NCBI RefSeq assembly: GCF_004912165.1
Contig: NZ_STGV01000001.1
Coordinates: 496,001 to 560,000, forward strand
Reading direction: 5' to 3'
Length of the DNA: 64,000 nt
Source of the DNA: Peteryoungia ipomoeae
GTDB lineage: Bacteria; Pseudomonadota; Alphaproteobacteria; Rhizobiales; Rhizobiaceae
The position numbers and the translations under genes were made by a program. Below, piece after piece: positions 23,565-32,279 of this stretch (positions are counted from its first letter, which is position 1; each line of letters opens with the position of its first letter). The notes under the pieces were generated by a model that searched no databases, was not told the DNA's origin, and was given only the letters and a program-made list of their open reading frames with translations.

Positions 23565-23633
23565 GCTGTCGCTCCTTGATGCGTTCGATGGAGTGACAAC
23601 GGTTTCAGCGGCAAATGGTTGCCTGCCGGCGCC

Positions 23634-24128
23634 TCAGCCCGCTTTCTGCCAGCGTTTGAGAAGGCGCTCGCGTTTGAGGCGTGACAGGCGCTTGATCCAG
23701 AAGATGCCGTCCAGCTGGTCGATCTCGTGTTGCATGCAGATGGCGGCGAAGTCGGACAGGCTTTCCTCCTCTACTGGGCTGCCGTCAGGCCGCTGATAGC
23801 GCAGGATGATGCTGCGCGGGCGCGTTACCTCTTCGGTGAAGCCCGGCATGGAGACGCTGCCTTCGACATGCGTCATCGTCTCCTCGGAGGCGCTGAGGAT
23901 CTCCGGATTGATGAAATCGCGGCGTCCGCCAAGCTCTGGCAGGTCCAGGATGACGATGCGCTGGAAGATGCCGCAATGGGCCGCCGTGATGCCGACGCCA
24001 GGCGCTGCGATCATCGCTTGATAAAGGCGGTCGGCAAGGTCCTCGAGATCCGCGTCGAAGGCGGTTACGGGCAGGCAGGGTGTGGCAAAGGCTGCGTGCG
24101 GATAGCGCAAAATGGTCAGCGACGTCAC
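23634..24128 (-). CDS. Peptide deformylase-like protein with altered metal-site motifs
   Basis: 164 residues, the size of Def. The fold is readable: ILRYPHAAFATPC opening, GVGITAAHCG for motif 1 (normally GxGLAAxQ), VEGSVSMPG for motif 2 (normally EGCLS; the metal-binding Cys is Ser) and QHEIDQLDG for motif 3 (normally QHExDH; the second His is Gln). Two of three metal ligands are therefore missing and normal deformylase activity is doubtful. Probably a diverged paralogue of the housekeeping Def. Divergent from mgtE. Confidence 0.82.
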   Translation of the reverse strand: MTSLTILRYPHAAFATPCLPVTAFDADLEDLADRLYQAMIAAPGVGITAAHCGIFQRIVILDLPELGGRRDFINPEILSASEETMTHVEGSVSMPGFTEEVTRPRSIILRYQRPDGSPVEEESLSDFAAICMQHEIDQLDGIFWIKRLSRLKRERLLKRWQKAG

Positions 24129-24287
24129 AGATTATCGGTCCTTTGATGCGGGTAGGGCTTGCGCCGGCGAGCGGCATTGGCCAAGGCTAGCAGAAACTTG
24201 GCCGGTTTGCCGCAGGCGCTCCGGATTTCTCTCTATCCGATTGTTGACAAAGGCGTTTCAGCCGCCATTCTCCCGACCGGAACAGGC

Positions 24288-25721
24288 ATGACAGACAAGG
24301 GGGCGGAGATGACAGAGACAGAGAACGAGCTGATCCGCCCCGCTGTCAGCGATGAGGGCTTCGCTGACATCTATGATGAGGATGGTCATGTCCGCCATGA
24401 CTTCCTGACGCAGATCGGCGCCGCCATCGCCGACCGCGACGTGCTTTATCTCCGCCAGCATGTCGCCAAGCTGCATGAGACCGAACTCGGTCACGTGATC
24501 GAAGCGATCCAGCCGGATCAGCGCCTGGCGCTGGTGAGGCTGATGGGCGCCGACTTCGACCTGACGGCGCTGACCGAGGTCGATGAAGCGATCCGCATGC
24601 AGATCGTCGACCAGATGCCGAACGAGCAGATTGCCGCCGCGATCGGCGAGCTCGATTCGGATGATGCCGTCTACATTCTCGAAGACCTCGATGACGATGA
24701 TCGGGAAGAGATCCTCGCGCAACTGCCGTTCACCGAGCGGGTGCGGTTGCGGCGCGCCCTGGACTATCCCGAAAGCTCGGCTGGCCGTCGTATGCAGACG
24801 GAATTCGTCGCGGTGCCGCCCTTCTGGACCGTCGGCCAGACCATCGATTACATGCGTGACGAGGAGGATTTGCCGGAGAGTTTTACCCAGATCTTCGTCA
24901 TCGATCCGACCTTCAAGCTGCTTGGCAGCGTCAATCTCGACCAGATCCTGCGCACCAAGCGACAGGTCAAGATCGAGACGATCATGCGCGATACAAACCA
25001 CCCCATCTCGGCCCTGATGGACCAGGAAGAGGCAGCCCAGCTCTTCGAGCAGTACGACCTTCTCTCCGCCGCCGTCGTCGATGAAAACGAGCGACTGGTC
25101 GGCGTGCTCACCATTGATGACGTCGTCGACGTCATCCAGGAAGAGGCGGAGGAAGACTTGCTTCGCCTCGGCGGCGTCGGTGACGAAGAACTCTCCGACA
25201 GCGTGCGGGAAACTTCGCGTTCGCGCATTCCCTGGCTTGCCGTCAATCTGGTGACCGCATTCCTCGCTGCGTCCGTCATCGGCGTGTTCGAGGCGACCAT
25301 CGAGCGCATCGTCGCACTTGCCATTCTGATGCCGATCGTGGCCGGCATGGGCGGTAATGCCGGGTCGCAGACGATGACGGTTACCGTGCGGGCGCTTGCC
25401 ACCCGCAATCTCGACATTCACAACGCCTTTCGGGTCGTGCGGCGTGAGGCGGGCGTCGGCCTCTTGAACGGTCTTGTTTTCGGCCTTCTGATCGGCCTCG
25501 TCGCCGGCCTCTGGTTCCAGGATGCCAATATCGGTGGTATCATTGCAGCCGCCATGCTGATCAACATGATGGCGGCCGCCATTGCCGGCATCCTCATTCC
25601 GCTGTTGCTTGATCGCTTTGGCGCGGATCCGGCTGTGGCCTCTGCCGTCTTTGTTACGACGGTTACCGATATCACCGGATTCCTCGCCTTTCTCGGCCTC
25701 GCCACATGGTGGTTCATGTAA
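24288..25721 (+). CDS. mgtE: Magnesium transporter MgtE
   Basis: About 477 residues from MTDKGAEMTETENE (ATG 24309 is an alternative with a GGGGGCGGAG site). Order: MgtE N domain (about 45-150), two CBS domains (IFVIDPTFKLLGSVNL; LLSAAVVDENERLVGVLTIDDVVDVI), connecting helix, then five TM helices with the pore block MPIVAGMGGNAGSQTMTV. Imports Mg2+ through the inner membrane, gated by Mg2+ on the N/CBS domains. The frame is open further upstream to 24159, but that part is not family-like. Confidence 0.95.
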   Translation: MTDKGAEMTETENELIRPAVSDEGFADIYDEDGHVRHDFLTQIGAAIADRDVLYLRQHVAKLHETELGHVIEAIQPDQRLALVRLMGADFDLTALTEVDEAIRMQIVDQMPNEQIAAAIGELDSDDAVYILEDLDDDDREEILAQLPFTERVRLRRALDYPESSAGRRMQTEFVAVPPFWTVGQTIDYMRDEEDLPESFTQIFVIDPTFKLLGSVNLDQILRTKRQVKIETIMRDTNHPISALMDQEEAAQLFEQYDLLSAAVVDENERLVGVLTIDDVVDVIQEEAEEDLLRLGGVGDEELSDSVRETSRSRIPWLAVNLVTAFLAASVIGVFEATIERIVALAILMPIVAGMGGNAGSQTMTVTVRALATRNLDIHNAFRVVRREAGVGLLNGLVFGLLIGLVAGLWFQDANIGGIIAAAMLINMMAAAIAGILIPLLLDRFGADPAVASAVFVTTVTDITGFLAFLGLATWWFM

Positions 25722-25735
25722 GGGCAGGCGGAAAA

Positions 25736-25763
25736 TTGACTTGTACGTAAAAGTCAATATTAT
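25736..25763 (+). promoter_or_regulatory. MerR-type operator-promoter
   Basis: TTGACTT (25736-25742) and AAGTCAA (25751-25757) form a perfect 7-bp dyad with an 8-base centre. TTGACT also reads as a -35 and TATTAT (25758-25763) as a -10, 16 bases apart. A dyad inside the spacer is how MerR-family regulators sit. Expected to control the adjacent regulator gene. Confidence 0.65.
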
Positions 25764-25789
25764 GTGTTCCCTCATAGGGACGACATGTC

Positions 25790-26176
25790 GTGAAGAAGTA
25801 TTACAGCATAACTGAGCTGACGCGCGAATTCGGCGTCTCCACCCGCACCCTCCGCTTTTACGAGGATGAGGGTCTGTTGCAGCCGGAACGTCGCGGCCGG
25901 ACCCGGCTATATCGCGCGGCGGATCGTCGGCTGTTGCAGGAAATTCTCCGCGGTCGCCGCATCGGCTTTACGATCGCCGAAATTCGCGAGATCGTCCATG
26001 TCTACAAGGAGCCGCCGGGCGAGATCGGCCAGCTCAAGCTGATGATGAAGAAGATCGACGAGAAGCGTGACGATCTGCGCCAGAAGCGCCGCGATATCGA
26101 TGAGACGCTGAGCGAGCTCGATCAGGCGGAAGAAGCCTGCCTCACCCGCATGGTGGAAATCGGCGTCGGCACCTAA
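25790..26176 (+). CDS. MerR family transcriptional regulator
   Basis: 128 residues from GTG 25790 (the ATG just upstream is in another frame). N-terminal winged helix about 1-72: YYSITELTREFGVSTRTLRFYEDEGLL and RTRLYRAADRRLLQEILRGRRIGFTIAEIREI, then a dimerisation coiled coil (KKIDEKRDDLRQKRRDIDET). No metal-binding Cys cluster beyond one Cys near the end. In related bacteria such proteins (LiuR-like) govern branched-chain catabolism, but no such genes lie here. A dyad operator precedes it. Confidence 0.9.
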   Translation: MKKYYSITELTREFGVSTRTLRFYEDEGLLQPERRGRTRLYRAADRRLLQEILRGRRIGFTIAEIREIVHVYKEPPGEIGQLKLMMKKIDEKRDDLRQKRRDIDETLSELDQAEEACLTRMVEIGVGT

Positions 26177-26221
26177 CCTTTAAACGAAGCGCGTCGCCGT
26201 GCCGCCGGGTCGTTTGGCTCC

Positions 26222-26695
26222 TCAGATCCAGCGACGTGTGCGGCGCAGGTAGGATTCGTATTCAATCCCGAAGCGCGCCAGAAGATGCCGCTCCTCGCAG
26301 CGGATCACGAGATAGCTCGTGCTCGCCGCCGCAACGATCGCTGCCGCCACCATCCAGCCATTGTCGGCCAGAAGAGCAAGCCCGATCGCCGCCAGCGTGT
26401 AGCCGAGGTAGATCGGGTTGCGCGTCAGTTGGAAGGGGCCCGTCGTCACGAGCCGTTTGGCGCAGCCGGTATCCCAAAAGGGGGTGTGATGGTCTGCAAG
26501 CGTTTTCATCGCCCAGATGTCGAGCAGCGTTGCGGCGAGAAATATGATGAGCCCGGTGAACCGCAATCCCCAGGCATCGGTGCCGCCCAGCGGCAAGGGT
26601 GCGAGATGGTGCAGGAAACCGGCAAAGATCAGGCCTGTGGCAAAGACGGCAAGCGGCCAGGGATAGCGCAAAGGTTTTAAACGATAGGCGTTCAT
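26222..26695 (-). CDS. Isoprenylcysteine carboxyl methyltransferase-like membrane protein
   Basis: About 157 residues from ATG 26695 (TTG 26707 possible). Four hydrophobic helices. The C-terminal half has the ICMT/PEMT signature LVTTGPFQLTRNPIYLGY, then CEERHLLARFGIEYESYLRRTRRW, which together bind S-adenosylmethionine. Substrate unknown in bacteria. Follows the DUF1624 gene closely on the same strand and converges with merR. Confidence 0.85.
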   Translation of the reverse strand: MNAYRLKPLRYPWPLAVFATGLIFAGFLHHLAPLPLGGTDAWGLRFTGLIIFLAATLLDIWAMKTLADHHTPFWDTGCAKRLVTTGPFQLTRNPIYLGYTLAAIGLALLADNGWMVAAAIVAAASTSYLVIRCEERHLLARFGIEYESYLRRTRRWI

Positions 26696-26707
26696 AGTCG
26701 TTCTCAA

Positions 26708-27679
26708 TCAAGGTGCCCGGCTAATAGCCGTGCATTCGGCCGCGAGCGATTTAATCCGCGCATCCTGCTCCGGCAAAATTGCGCCAGACTGGAGTGGTTC
26801 AAGTAAGGATTGTGTTTTTAGCGCGTCAAGCGTGCAGTCGCAGAAACGTGTGCACAAGCCAGAGTCGTTGCCTTGAACGCCGCAGGCTTGCTGGCAGCTG
26901 GAAAGATAGTCCGCCACAGGGTCGGGGCTTGGTGGCGGAATGACAAGGCTGCCAAGATAGAGAAGGGCAATCAGAACAGGCTGGTGCAGAAGGTAGACAG
27001 TCAGGGAATGGCGTCCGCCAAATCGCAGCCAGGCGGGGCCGGGTGGCAGCTTGGCCAGCTGATCCAGCATGTTGCGGTCCGCCGCGAAGCGTGCAGCCGC
27101 AATCCCGCACAGCAAGGCACCCAGCCAGGGCACCAACGGCACGAAATCGTTGGAGCGCGGCAGCCTCTCTGACAATCCGAGGAAGAGAAGGAAAGGGTGA
27201 TCGAAGGCCGGAAGCGAAACGAGGCTTGGCAGGGCAAGCACGATGCCGGCGACAACAAGGGTGACGATCGGCGGCACAGGCAGAAAGGCAAGTCCGATCA
27301 CGCTGCAGAGGGCGATTGCGTGCAATATGCCGAAGAAGATCCAGGCATCCGGCGTAAACCACCAGGTTGCTGCAGAGATCGCTGCGGCCGCCAGCGCCAC
27401 AATGCCAAGCCGGCGCAGGAAGGCGGACGGGCGAAGCTGCGGATAATGCGCGAGAACCAGGCTGAAGCCGGCGAGAAACAGGAAGCTCGAGGCAATGGCC
27501 CGGGCATAGAGCCTGAATGCGCCTTGCGTCGACGTGCCGGGTTCGAGATAGCCGAAGAATTCGAGATCCCACGAGAAGTGGTAGCTGGCCATCGCGATCA
27601 GCGCGATGCCCCTGAGGGCATCGAGAAACAGGAGCCTCGGCTTTGCTGTCGCCAACGGGGGCTGGCTTTTGTCTGCCAC
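26708..27679 (-). CDS. DUF1624 (HGSNAT-like) multi-pass membrane protein with Cys-rich tail
   Basis: About 323 residues from GTG 27679, chosen because AAAGGA lies eight bases before it; ATG 27718 is an alternative. The opening RLLFLDALRGIALIAMASYHFSWDL is typical of heparan-alpha-glucosaminide acetyltransferase-like/acyltransferase-3-like proteins. Seven to nine TM helices follow, ending with HSLTVYLLHQPVLIALLY. The last ~60 residues are soluble and carry CQQACG, CTRFCDC and a later Cys. Transfers an unknown acyl group, if active. Confidence 0.85.
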   Translation of the reverse strand: MADKSQPPLATAKPRLLFLDALRGIALIAMASYHFSWDLEFFGYLEPGTSTQGAFRLYARAIASSFLFLAGFSLVLAHYPQLRPSAFLRRLGIVALAAAAISAATWWFTPDAWIFFGILHAIALCSVIGLAFLPVPPIVTLVVAGIVLALPSLVSLPAFDHPFLLFLGLSERLPRSNDFVPLVPWLGALLCGIAAARFAADRNMLDQLAKLPPGPAWLRFGGRHSLTVYLLHQPVLIALLYLGSLVIPPPSPDPVADYLSSCQQACGVQGNDSGLCTRFCDCTLDALKTQSLLEPLQSGAILPEQDARIKSLAAECTAISRAP

Positions 27680-27797
27680 GGGTTGTCCTTTCGCGCGTGC
27701 GCGCGACGTAAATCGCATCAAGTTCCAGGAGGTCGCTGGCTGGCCGTCAAACGCGGCGTTTTCATGGCCTTGCGGCGGACCATCCCCAGAAACCCGT

Positions 27798-28490
27798 TTA
27801 TTCCTCGCCGTCTGTCAGCAGCGCCTTGCGCGCATTGGAAAAGAACTGTCGGCGCAGCAGGACGATGAAGACGAGGAGCGTCGACACCATGAAAAGCCAG
27901 GGGCTGACAAACCAGCCGAGATAACCGATCGAGTAGAAAATTGCCCGCAGCCCCATGTTGAAGTGGCTGGCGGCAATGATGTTCATGCGGATTGTGCGTT
28001 CCGCCGCGATTCTGGCGGCAACGGGATCCTTTTGCGCCTCATCCAGCATCGGGATGGCACCGAACAGGATCGTGCAATAGTTGAACAGCCTGTAGGACCA
28101 GCCGAACTTGAAAAAGGAATAGGCAAAGAGCGCGATCAGTCCACAAACCTTAAGCTCGAACATGGCCCTGCCGCCGGCCACGATGAACGGGATATCCTGC
28201 AGAATGGCGTCCACCTGTTCCGTTGCGCCGAGCAGTGCGAAACAGCCGCCGATGGCAAAAATGGTTGTCGAGGCAAAGAAGGCGGTGCCTGCCTGCAATC
28301 CACCGAGGATCTGCGTGTCGATCATCTTCAGGTCGCGACGCGTGGAGTTGAGAATCCACTCGCGCCGGCGGTCGGCCATGGCCGTCGTCAGGCTTGTCCG
28401 GGACACGAACCGCCGATCGCCGGTGATCCAGGCATAGCCGAGCCAGAGCAGGGCAAAAACGGCAAGGGCGGCATAATCGGGCACAGTCAT
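27798..28490 (-). CDS. DUF599 family membrane protein
   Basis: 230 residues with about four TM helices. DUF599 features: an N-terminal helix LALFALLWLGYAW-like, RREWILNSTRRDLKMIDTQILGGL (about 42-66), and RTIRMNIIAASHFNMGLRAIFYSIGYLGWF (about 165-195). Function unknown. It lies 76 bases before the DUF1624 coding start region on the same strand. Confidence 0.87.
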   Translation of the reverse strand: MTVPDYAALAVFALLWLGYAWITGDRRFVSRTSLTTAMADRRREWILNSTRRDLKMIDTQILGGLQAGTAFFASTTIFAIGGCFALLGATEQVDAILQDIPFIVAGGRAMFELKVCGLIALFAYSFFKFGWSYRLFNYCTILFGAIPMLDEAQKDPVAARIAAERTIRMNIIAASHFNMGLRAIFYSIGYLGWFVSPWLFMVSTLLVFIVLLRRQFFSNARKALLTDGEE

Positions 28491-28792
28491 CGGCGGGCTC
28501 CATTTGGCACTCCTAGTCCTTAACCCGGGCGACCCAGCGCCGACAATGCCTGGTTAACATCTGGAAAGATCTGTGAAATCAAACGGGCACGAATTAATTG
28601 ACGATTAACTCTGTCGGAAATTAAGGCGTTGAATTCATTGACAGCCATGAGTGAGGCGCATGACTGCCGTCCAATTTTTGCCTTGCTTTTGCCTTTTTTG
28701 GCAGTTGCGCGACGTTTAGGAATTCACTATTCAGGTCTGCGAAAGCGGTCGGGGGACGGCTTTCTTCAACATGTGGTTCCATTGGAGTATAC
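28491..28792. other. Intergenic region without a recognised gene
   Basis: About 300 bases between the divergent DUF599 gene and the small ORF. It holds AT-rich promoter-like text (AATTAATTGACGATTAACTCTG near 28592-28613, with TTGACG). Open frames on either strand have unnatural composition and are not called. Confidence 0.3.
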
Positions 28793-28894
28793 ATGGAAGG
28801 CAGTTTCCAGAAGTCATGCTGGGGCGTCACATTTAGAGCTTTGATGGGGTTTGCCGGCGTTCTCTGCCTGGCATATCTTTTCGGCAGCATCTGA
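28793..28894 (+). CDS. Small membrane protein (33 aa) followed by a terminator
   Basis: ATG 28793 is preceded by a GGAG site and starts MEGSFQKSCWGVTFRALM, then a single hydrophobic helix (about 18-33, GFAGVLCLAYLFGSI), ending TGA 28892-28894. A strong hairpin terminator begins 27 bases later. The combination (ribosome site, TM helix, own terminator) supports a real small protein; no homologue is recognised. Confidence 0.5.
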   Translation: MEGSFQKSCWGVTFRALMGFAGVLCLAYLFGSI

Positions 28895-28920
28895 CGCTTA
28901 ACATGCAATCGTCTACGGAG

Positions 28921-28948
28921 GGCGCGGTCGAGCAGACCGCGCCTTTTT
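28921..28948 (+). terminator. Rho-independent terminator
   Basis: GGCGCGGTC (28921-28929), loop GAGCA, GACCGCGCC (28935-28943), then five Ts. A perfect 9-bp stem. Ends the small-gene transcript. Confidence 0.9.
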
Positions 28949-29104
28949 CGTTGCGCGGCGAGGGAAGAGCCCGCCACGGCTGGATCAGGATAGTCCGTGC
29001 CTCGTTTATGTCGCGGCGGTGAAAGCTGATGTCGATTGCAAGGTGCATTCGTGCTAGTCGATGCGCTAGCCTTCGGGCCTGACGATGCAGATGCGGGGAG
29101 CGCC

Positions 29105-30505
29105 ATGTTTCTTTCGGTTTTCGACGTTTTCAAGATTGGCGTCGGGCCATCCAGCTCCCACACCATGGGGCCGATGACTGCCGCCAATCGTTTTCTCGAT
29201 CTGATCCTCTCCGACCAATGGCCGCGTCCTGCGGGAGCGCAGGTGACAGCGCTGAAGGCGAGCCTGCACGGCTCGCTTGCCTATACCGGCATCGGGCACG
29301 GCACAGGCAATGCGGTGATTATCGGCCTGATGGGCGAGGCGCCTGACAAGGTCGATCCGGATCGTATGGAGGCAATCATCGTCGAGGTTGAGCGCACCGG
29401 CCGTGTGACGCCGCCTGGTCACCCGTCCTATCACTTTCAGCCGAAGGACGATCTCGTCTACGACAAGAAGACGCCGCTTTCCGGTCATGCCAATGGCATG
29501 CGGCTCTCGGCTCTGGACAAGGACGGCCGGGTGCTGTTGACGCAGATCTACTATTCGATCGGCGGCGGTTTCGTGGTCACAGATACCGAACTGCTCGCCA
29601 TGCAGAAGCAGAAAAAACAGGCGTCCAGCCAGAAGGTGCCCTATCCCTTTGCGTCCGCAAAGGAAATGCTCGCCATGGCGTCCTCCTCGGGCCTTTCGAT
29701 TGCACAGATGAAGCGGGCCAATGAGGAAGCGGTCCGCAGCCGCGATGAATTGGATGCCGGGCTTGATCGCATCTGGGATGCCATGTCGAGCTGTATCGAT
29801 CGCGGCCTGCGGCAGGAAGGGCAATTGCCCGGCGGTCTGAAGGTGCGCCGCAGGGCCAGATCGATCCATGACAAGCTGCAGGAGGAGTGGCGCTCCAACC
29901 GCCTCAACCCTGTGCTCGCCAATGATTGGCTCTCCGTCTACGCCATGGCGGTGAATGAAGAAAATGCCGCTGGCGGCCGCGTCGTGACCTCGCCGACCAA
30001 TGGTGCAGCGGGCGTGGTGCCCGCGACCATTCGCTATTACCTGCATTTTCATCCCGATGCCGACCAAGAGGGTATTCGCGACTACCTGCTGACCGCCGCT
30101 GCGGTTGGCGGCATCATCAAGCACAATGCCTCGATCTCCGGTGCAGAGGTCGGCTGTCAGGGCGAGGTCGGCTCGGCCTCGGCCATGGCCGCCGCCGGGC
30201 TCGCCGCCGTCATGGGCGGCACGCCTGAGCAGATCGAAAATGCTGCCGAAATCGCGCTTGAGCACCACCTGGGCATGACCTGCGATCCGGTCGCGGGCCT
30301 CGTTCAGGTGCCCTGCATCGAGCGAAACGCGCTCGGCGCGGTGAAAGCGGTCACCGCAGCCTCCCTCGCCTTGAAAGGCGACGGCGTGCATTTCGTGCCG
30401 CTCGATGCGTGCATCGAAACCATGCGCCAGACCGGCAACGACATGAGTGAAAAATACAAGGAAACCTCGCTCGGCGGCCTTGCCGTCAACGTGGTTGAAT
30501 GTTGA
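29105..30505 (+). CDS. sdaA: L-serine ammonia-lyase (single-chain, iron-sulfur)
   Basis: 466 residues from [12 protein letters not shown]; longer upstream starts lack family sequence. Converts L-serine to pyruvate and ammonia. The beta-type domain ([11 protein letters not shown], about 14-24; [12 protein letters not shown]) and alpha-type domain ([56 protein letters not shown]) are fused, with the cysteines for the 4Fe-4S cluster at GC, TCDP and PCIERN. Ends [13 protein letters not shown]. Cytoplasmic and oxygen-sensitive. Monocistronic-looking. Confidence 0.95.
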   Translation: MFLSVFDVFKIGVGPSSSHTMGPMTAANRFLDLILSDQWPRPAGAQVTALKASLHGSLAYTGIGHGTGNAVIIGLMGEAPDKVDPDRMEAIIVEVERTGRVTPPGHPSYHFQPKDDLVYDKKTPLSGHANGMRLSALDKDGRVLLTQIYYSIGGGFVVTDTELLAMQKQKKQASSQKVPYPFASAKEMLAMASSSGLSIAQMKRANEEAVRSRDELDAGLDRIWDAMSSCIDRGLRQEGQLPGGLKVRRRARSIHDKLQEEWRSNRLNPVLANDWLSVYAMAVNEENAAGGRVVTSPTNGAAGVVPATIRYYLHFHPDADQEGIRDYLLTAAAVGGIIKHNASISGAEVGCQGEVGSASAMAAAGLAAVMGGTPEQIENAAEIALEHHLGMTCDPVAGLVQVPCIERNALGAVKAVTAASLALKGDGVHFVPLDACIETMRQTGNDMSEKYKETSLGGLAVNVVEC

Positions 30506-30672
30506 TGCGGGAAGCGGCGGGGAGGATGACGATCGCCAAGCCGTCGGCACGGGGCGAGGATGCGCCCGGCCGTCAACCGCGGCGGCCCTTACCACGCGGA
30601 ATCTGTTGAGCGTGCCACCCCTGCGACACCCTTGCCCTTGACCGTCGGCCAGGACCGGCTATCTCGGATCGC

Positions 30673-31110
30673 ATGGCTTCACATCTCCTGAAACTCTGCG
30701 TCGGCGCAGATAGCATTGATGATCTGCGCGATTGGGTGGCTGAGCGGTCACTGATCGCGGTCGCGGCGGGGCTCGAGCCGCATTCCTCGCATGTGACCCG
30801 CATGGTGCCGAAGCGGGTCGAGGAACTGCTGGATGGCGGCTCGCTCTACTGGATCATCAAGGGCCAGTTGTCAGCGCGGCAGAAACTCTTGGACATCAAG
30901 ACCTTCACCGGCGGCGACGGAATCACGCGCTGCGAACTGATCCTCGGACCCGAGGTCATCGAAGTCGCGCCCGCGCCGCGTCGTCCCTTCCAGGGCTGGC
31001 GCTATCTGGAGGCCGATGCTGCTCCGCGCGATCTGGCGGCTTCCGGTGCGAACCTCGAAGAGATGCCGGATGATCTGAAGCGCGAATTGGCCGAGCTTGG
31101 TTTGCTGTGA
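30673..31110 (+). CDS. DUF1489 family protein
   Basis: 145 residues, full length. Family blocks: HLLKLCVGADSIDDL, SHVTRMVPKRVEELLDGGSLYWIIKGQL (about 39-66), RCELILGPEVIEV and PRRPFQGWRYLE. A conserved alphaproteobacterial protein of unknown role. About 170 bases after sdaA with no visible terminator between. Confidence 0.88.
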   Translation: MASHLLKLCVGADSIDDLRDWVAERSLIAVAAGLEPHSSHVTRMVPKRVEELLDGGSLYWIIKGQLSARQKLLDIKTFTGGDGITRCELILGPEVIEVAPAPRRPFQGWRYLEADAAPRDLAASGANLEEMPDDLKRELAELGLL

Positions 31111-31475
31111 GGCGCCGGCATCTGCGCTGGCGTTGGCCATGGTTCAAACTCGGCATCGGTCGTGATTTTCCTGCAACAGGGGTCTGGATCGCTGTTGCAG
31201 AGCGCTGAGCGGCCATTCCGCTCCTGTGGGGCATCGCGTTCCCCATCGCTTTTTGCTTCTCTGCCACTGGTCATTCTTTTTATCGCATTGATATTTATGG
31301 TAATTATCCGACGGACTGAAAATTGTTCAGGTGGCGGTAAAGCGTCCAGCTCATCTCTGATGTCGCACCTGTCCTTGTCATTCTGCATGGCTGGTGTGTG
31401 ATGGCCTGCAGTTTTCAACGTGGCTTCGAGGCGCTATGGGCGGCCATCTTACCGTCCGCCACAAAGGCTCCCCCG
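31111..31475. other. Intergenic region without a recognised gene
   Basis: 365 bases. A possible 79-residue frame (31162-31401, +) has one hydrophobic stretch but poor codon use and no ribosome site. The AT-rich segment TTTTTATCGCATTGATATTTATGG (31275-31300) could carry the promoter of the next gene. Confidence 0.3.
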
Positions 31476-32207
31476 ATGAAACGCATGTTCCCCCTCGCTC
31501 TTTCCGTGTTGTCGATTTTTGCACCTCAGGCCCTGGCTCAGACCGCAACGCCGATGCCTGCGACCGTCGAGGCGCGTTTGGATGAGGCCTGCGGGGTTCA
31601 GGCACCGCAATTCATCGAGGCCGTTTGCCAGGACAAGGGCGTGCCGAACACGTTTGTGCTCAACCTGCCGGGAATCTGCGCGCAGTATGGCAAGTCCGAC
31701 AAGATCGAAGCGACCGTGGCGGCCTGCAGCGGCACGAATGTCTATGCCGATCTGTGGAAGTACAAGTTCGGCCAGGAGAATGGCTTCCTGGAGCATTTCA
31801 AGGCCTATATCGCCGCAATCCGGGAGCATGAAAGCGAAGGGGAAGGCGGCGCGCTCTTGACGGCCCCGGCAGAGGCGTTCCGCATGTCTGTTCTGGCCTG
31901 CGGTCTCGACGCGGCCTGCCACAAGACGCTGTTTGATGCGCTTGGCCCCGGCATGAAGGCGGCTTTCGCGCGCACTCCGTATTTCTGCGACTACGGCAGC
32001 GAAACCAAGTTCAACGATGAAGGCTATCGGTCGATGTTCTTCGACATTGCCCAGCCGGGCGGCATCGCCCAGCCGATGTGCCGTGCCTATTACTGCCAGA
32101 ACCGCCCCTGCGACACGCCGGCACCGGGCGAGGGGGCTGCACCGTTCATCCTGTCGGAGCTTTTCACCCGTCAATACGACCTGATCTACAAGGCGATCAA
32201 ACCCTGA
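31476..32207 (+). CDS. Secreted or periplasmic hypothetical protein
   Basis: 243 residues with a Sec signal peptide (MKRMFPLALSVLSIFAPQALAQ, cleavage after ALA about residue 20). The mature part has eight or more Cys in pairs (ACGVQ, VCQDKG, ICAQYG, ACSG, ACGLDAAC, FCDYG, MCRAYYCQNRPC), suggesting several disulfides. No known domain is recognised. The ATG after CCCCCG is chosen because it gives a clean signal peptide. Confidence 0.65.
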   Translation: MKRMFPLALSVLSIFAPQALAQTATPMPATVEARLDEACGVQAPQFIEAVCQDKGVPNTFVLNLPGICAQYGKSDKIEATVAACSGTNVYADLWKYKFGQENGFLEHFKAYIAAIREHESEGEGGALLTAPAEAFRMSVLACGLDAACHKTLFDALGPGMKAAFARTPYFCDYGSETKFNDEGYRSMFFDIAQPGGIAQPMCRAYYCQNRPCDTPAPGEGAAPFILSELFTRQYDLIYKAIKP

Positions 32208-32279
32208 TCCTGATCTGATCGGCATCCCTGGCGTGCCGATCATGCTTGCGGGGTGCTGGCCTGCGGGGTATTTGAGCCC

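Noticed and set aside
28621..29187. 188-codon minus-strand frame
   Set aside because: Overlaps the start of sdaA and the terminator; codon use is unnatural.
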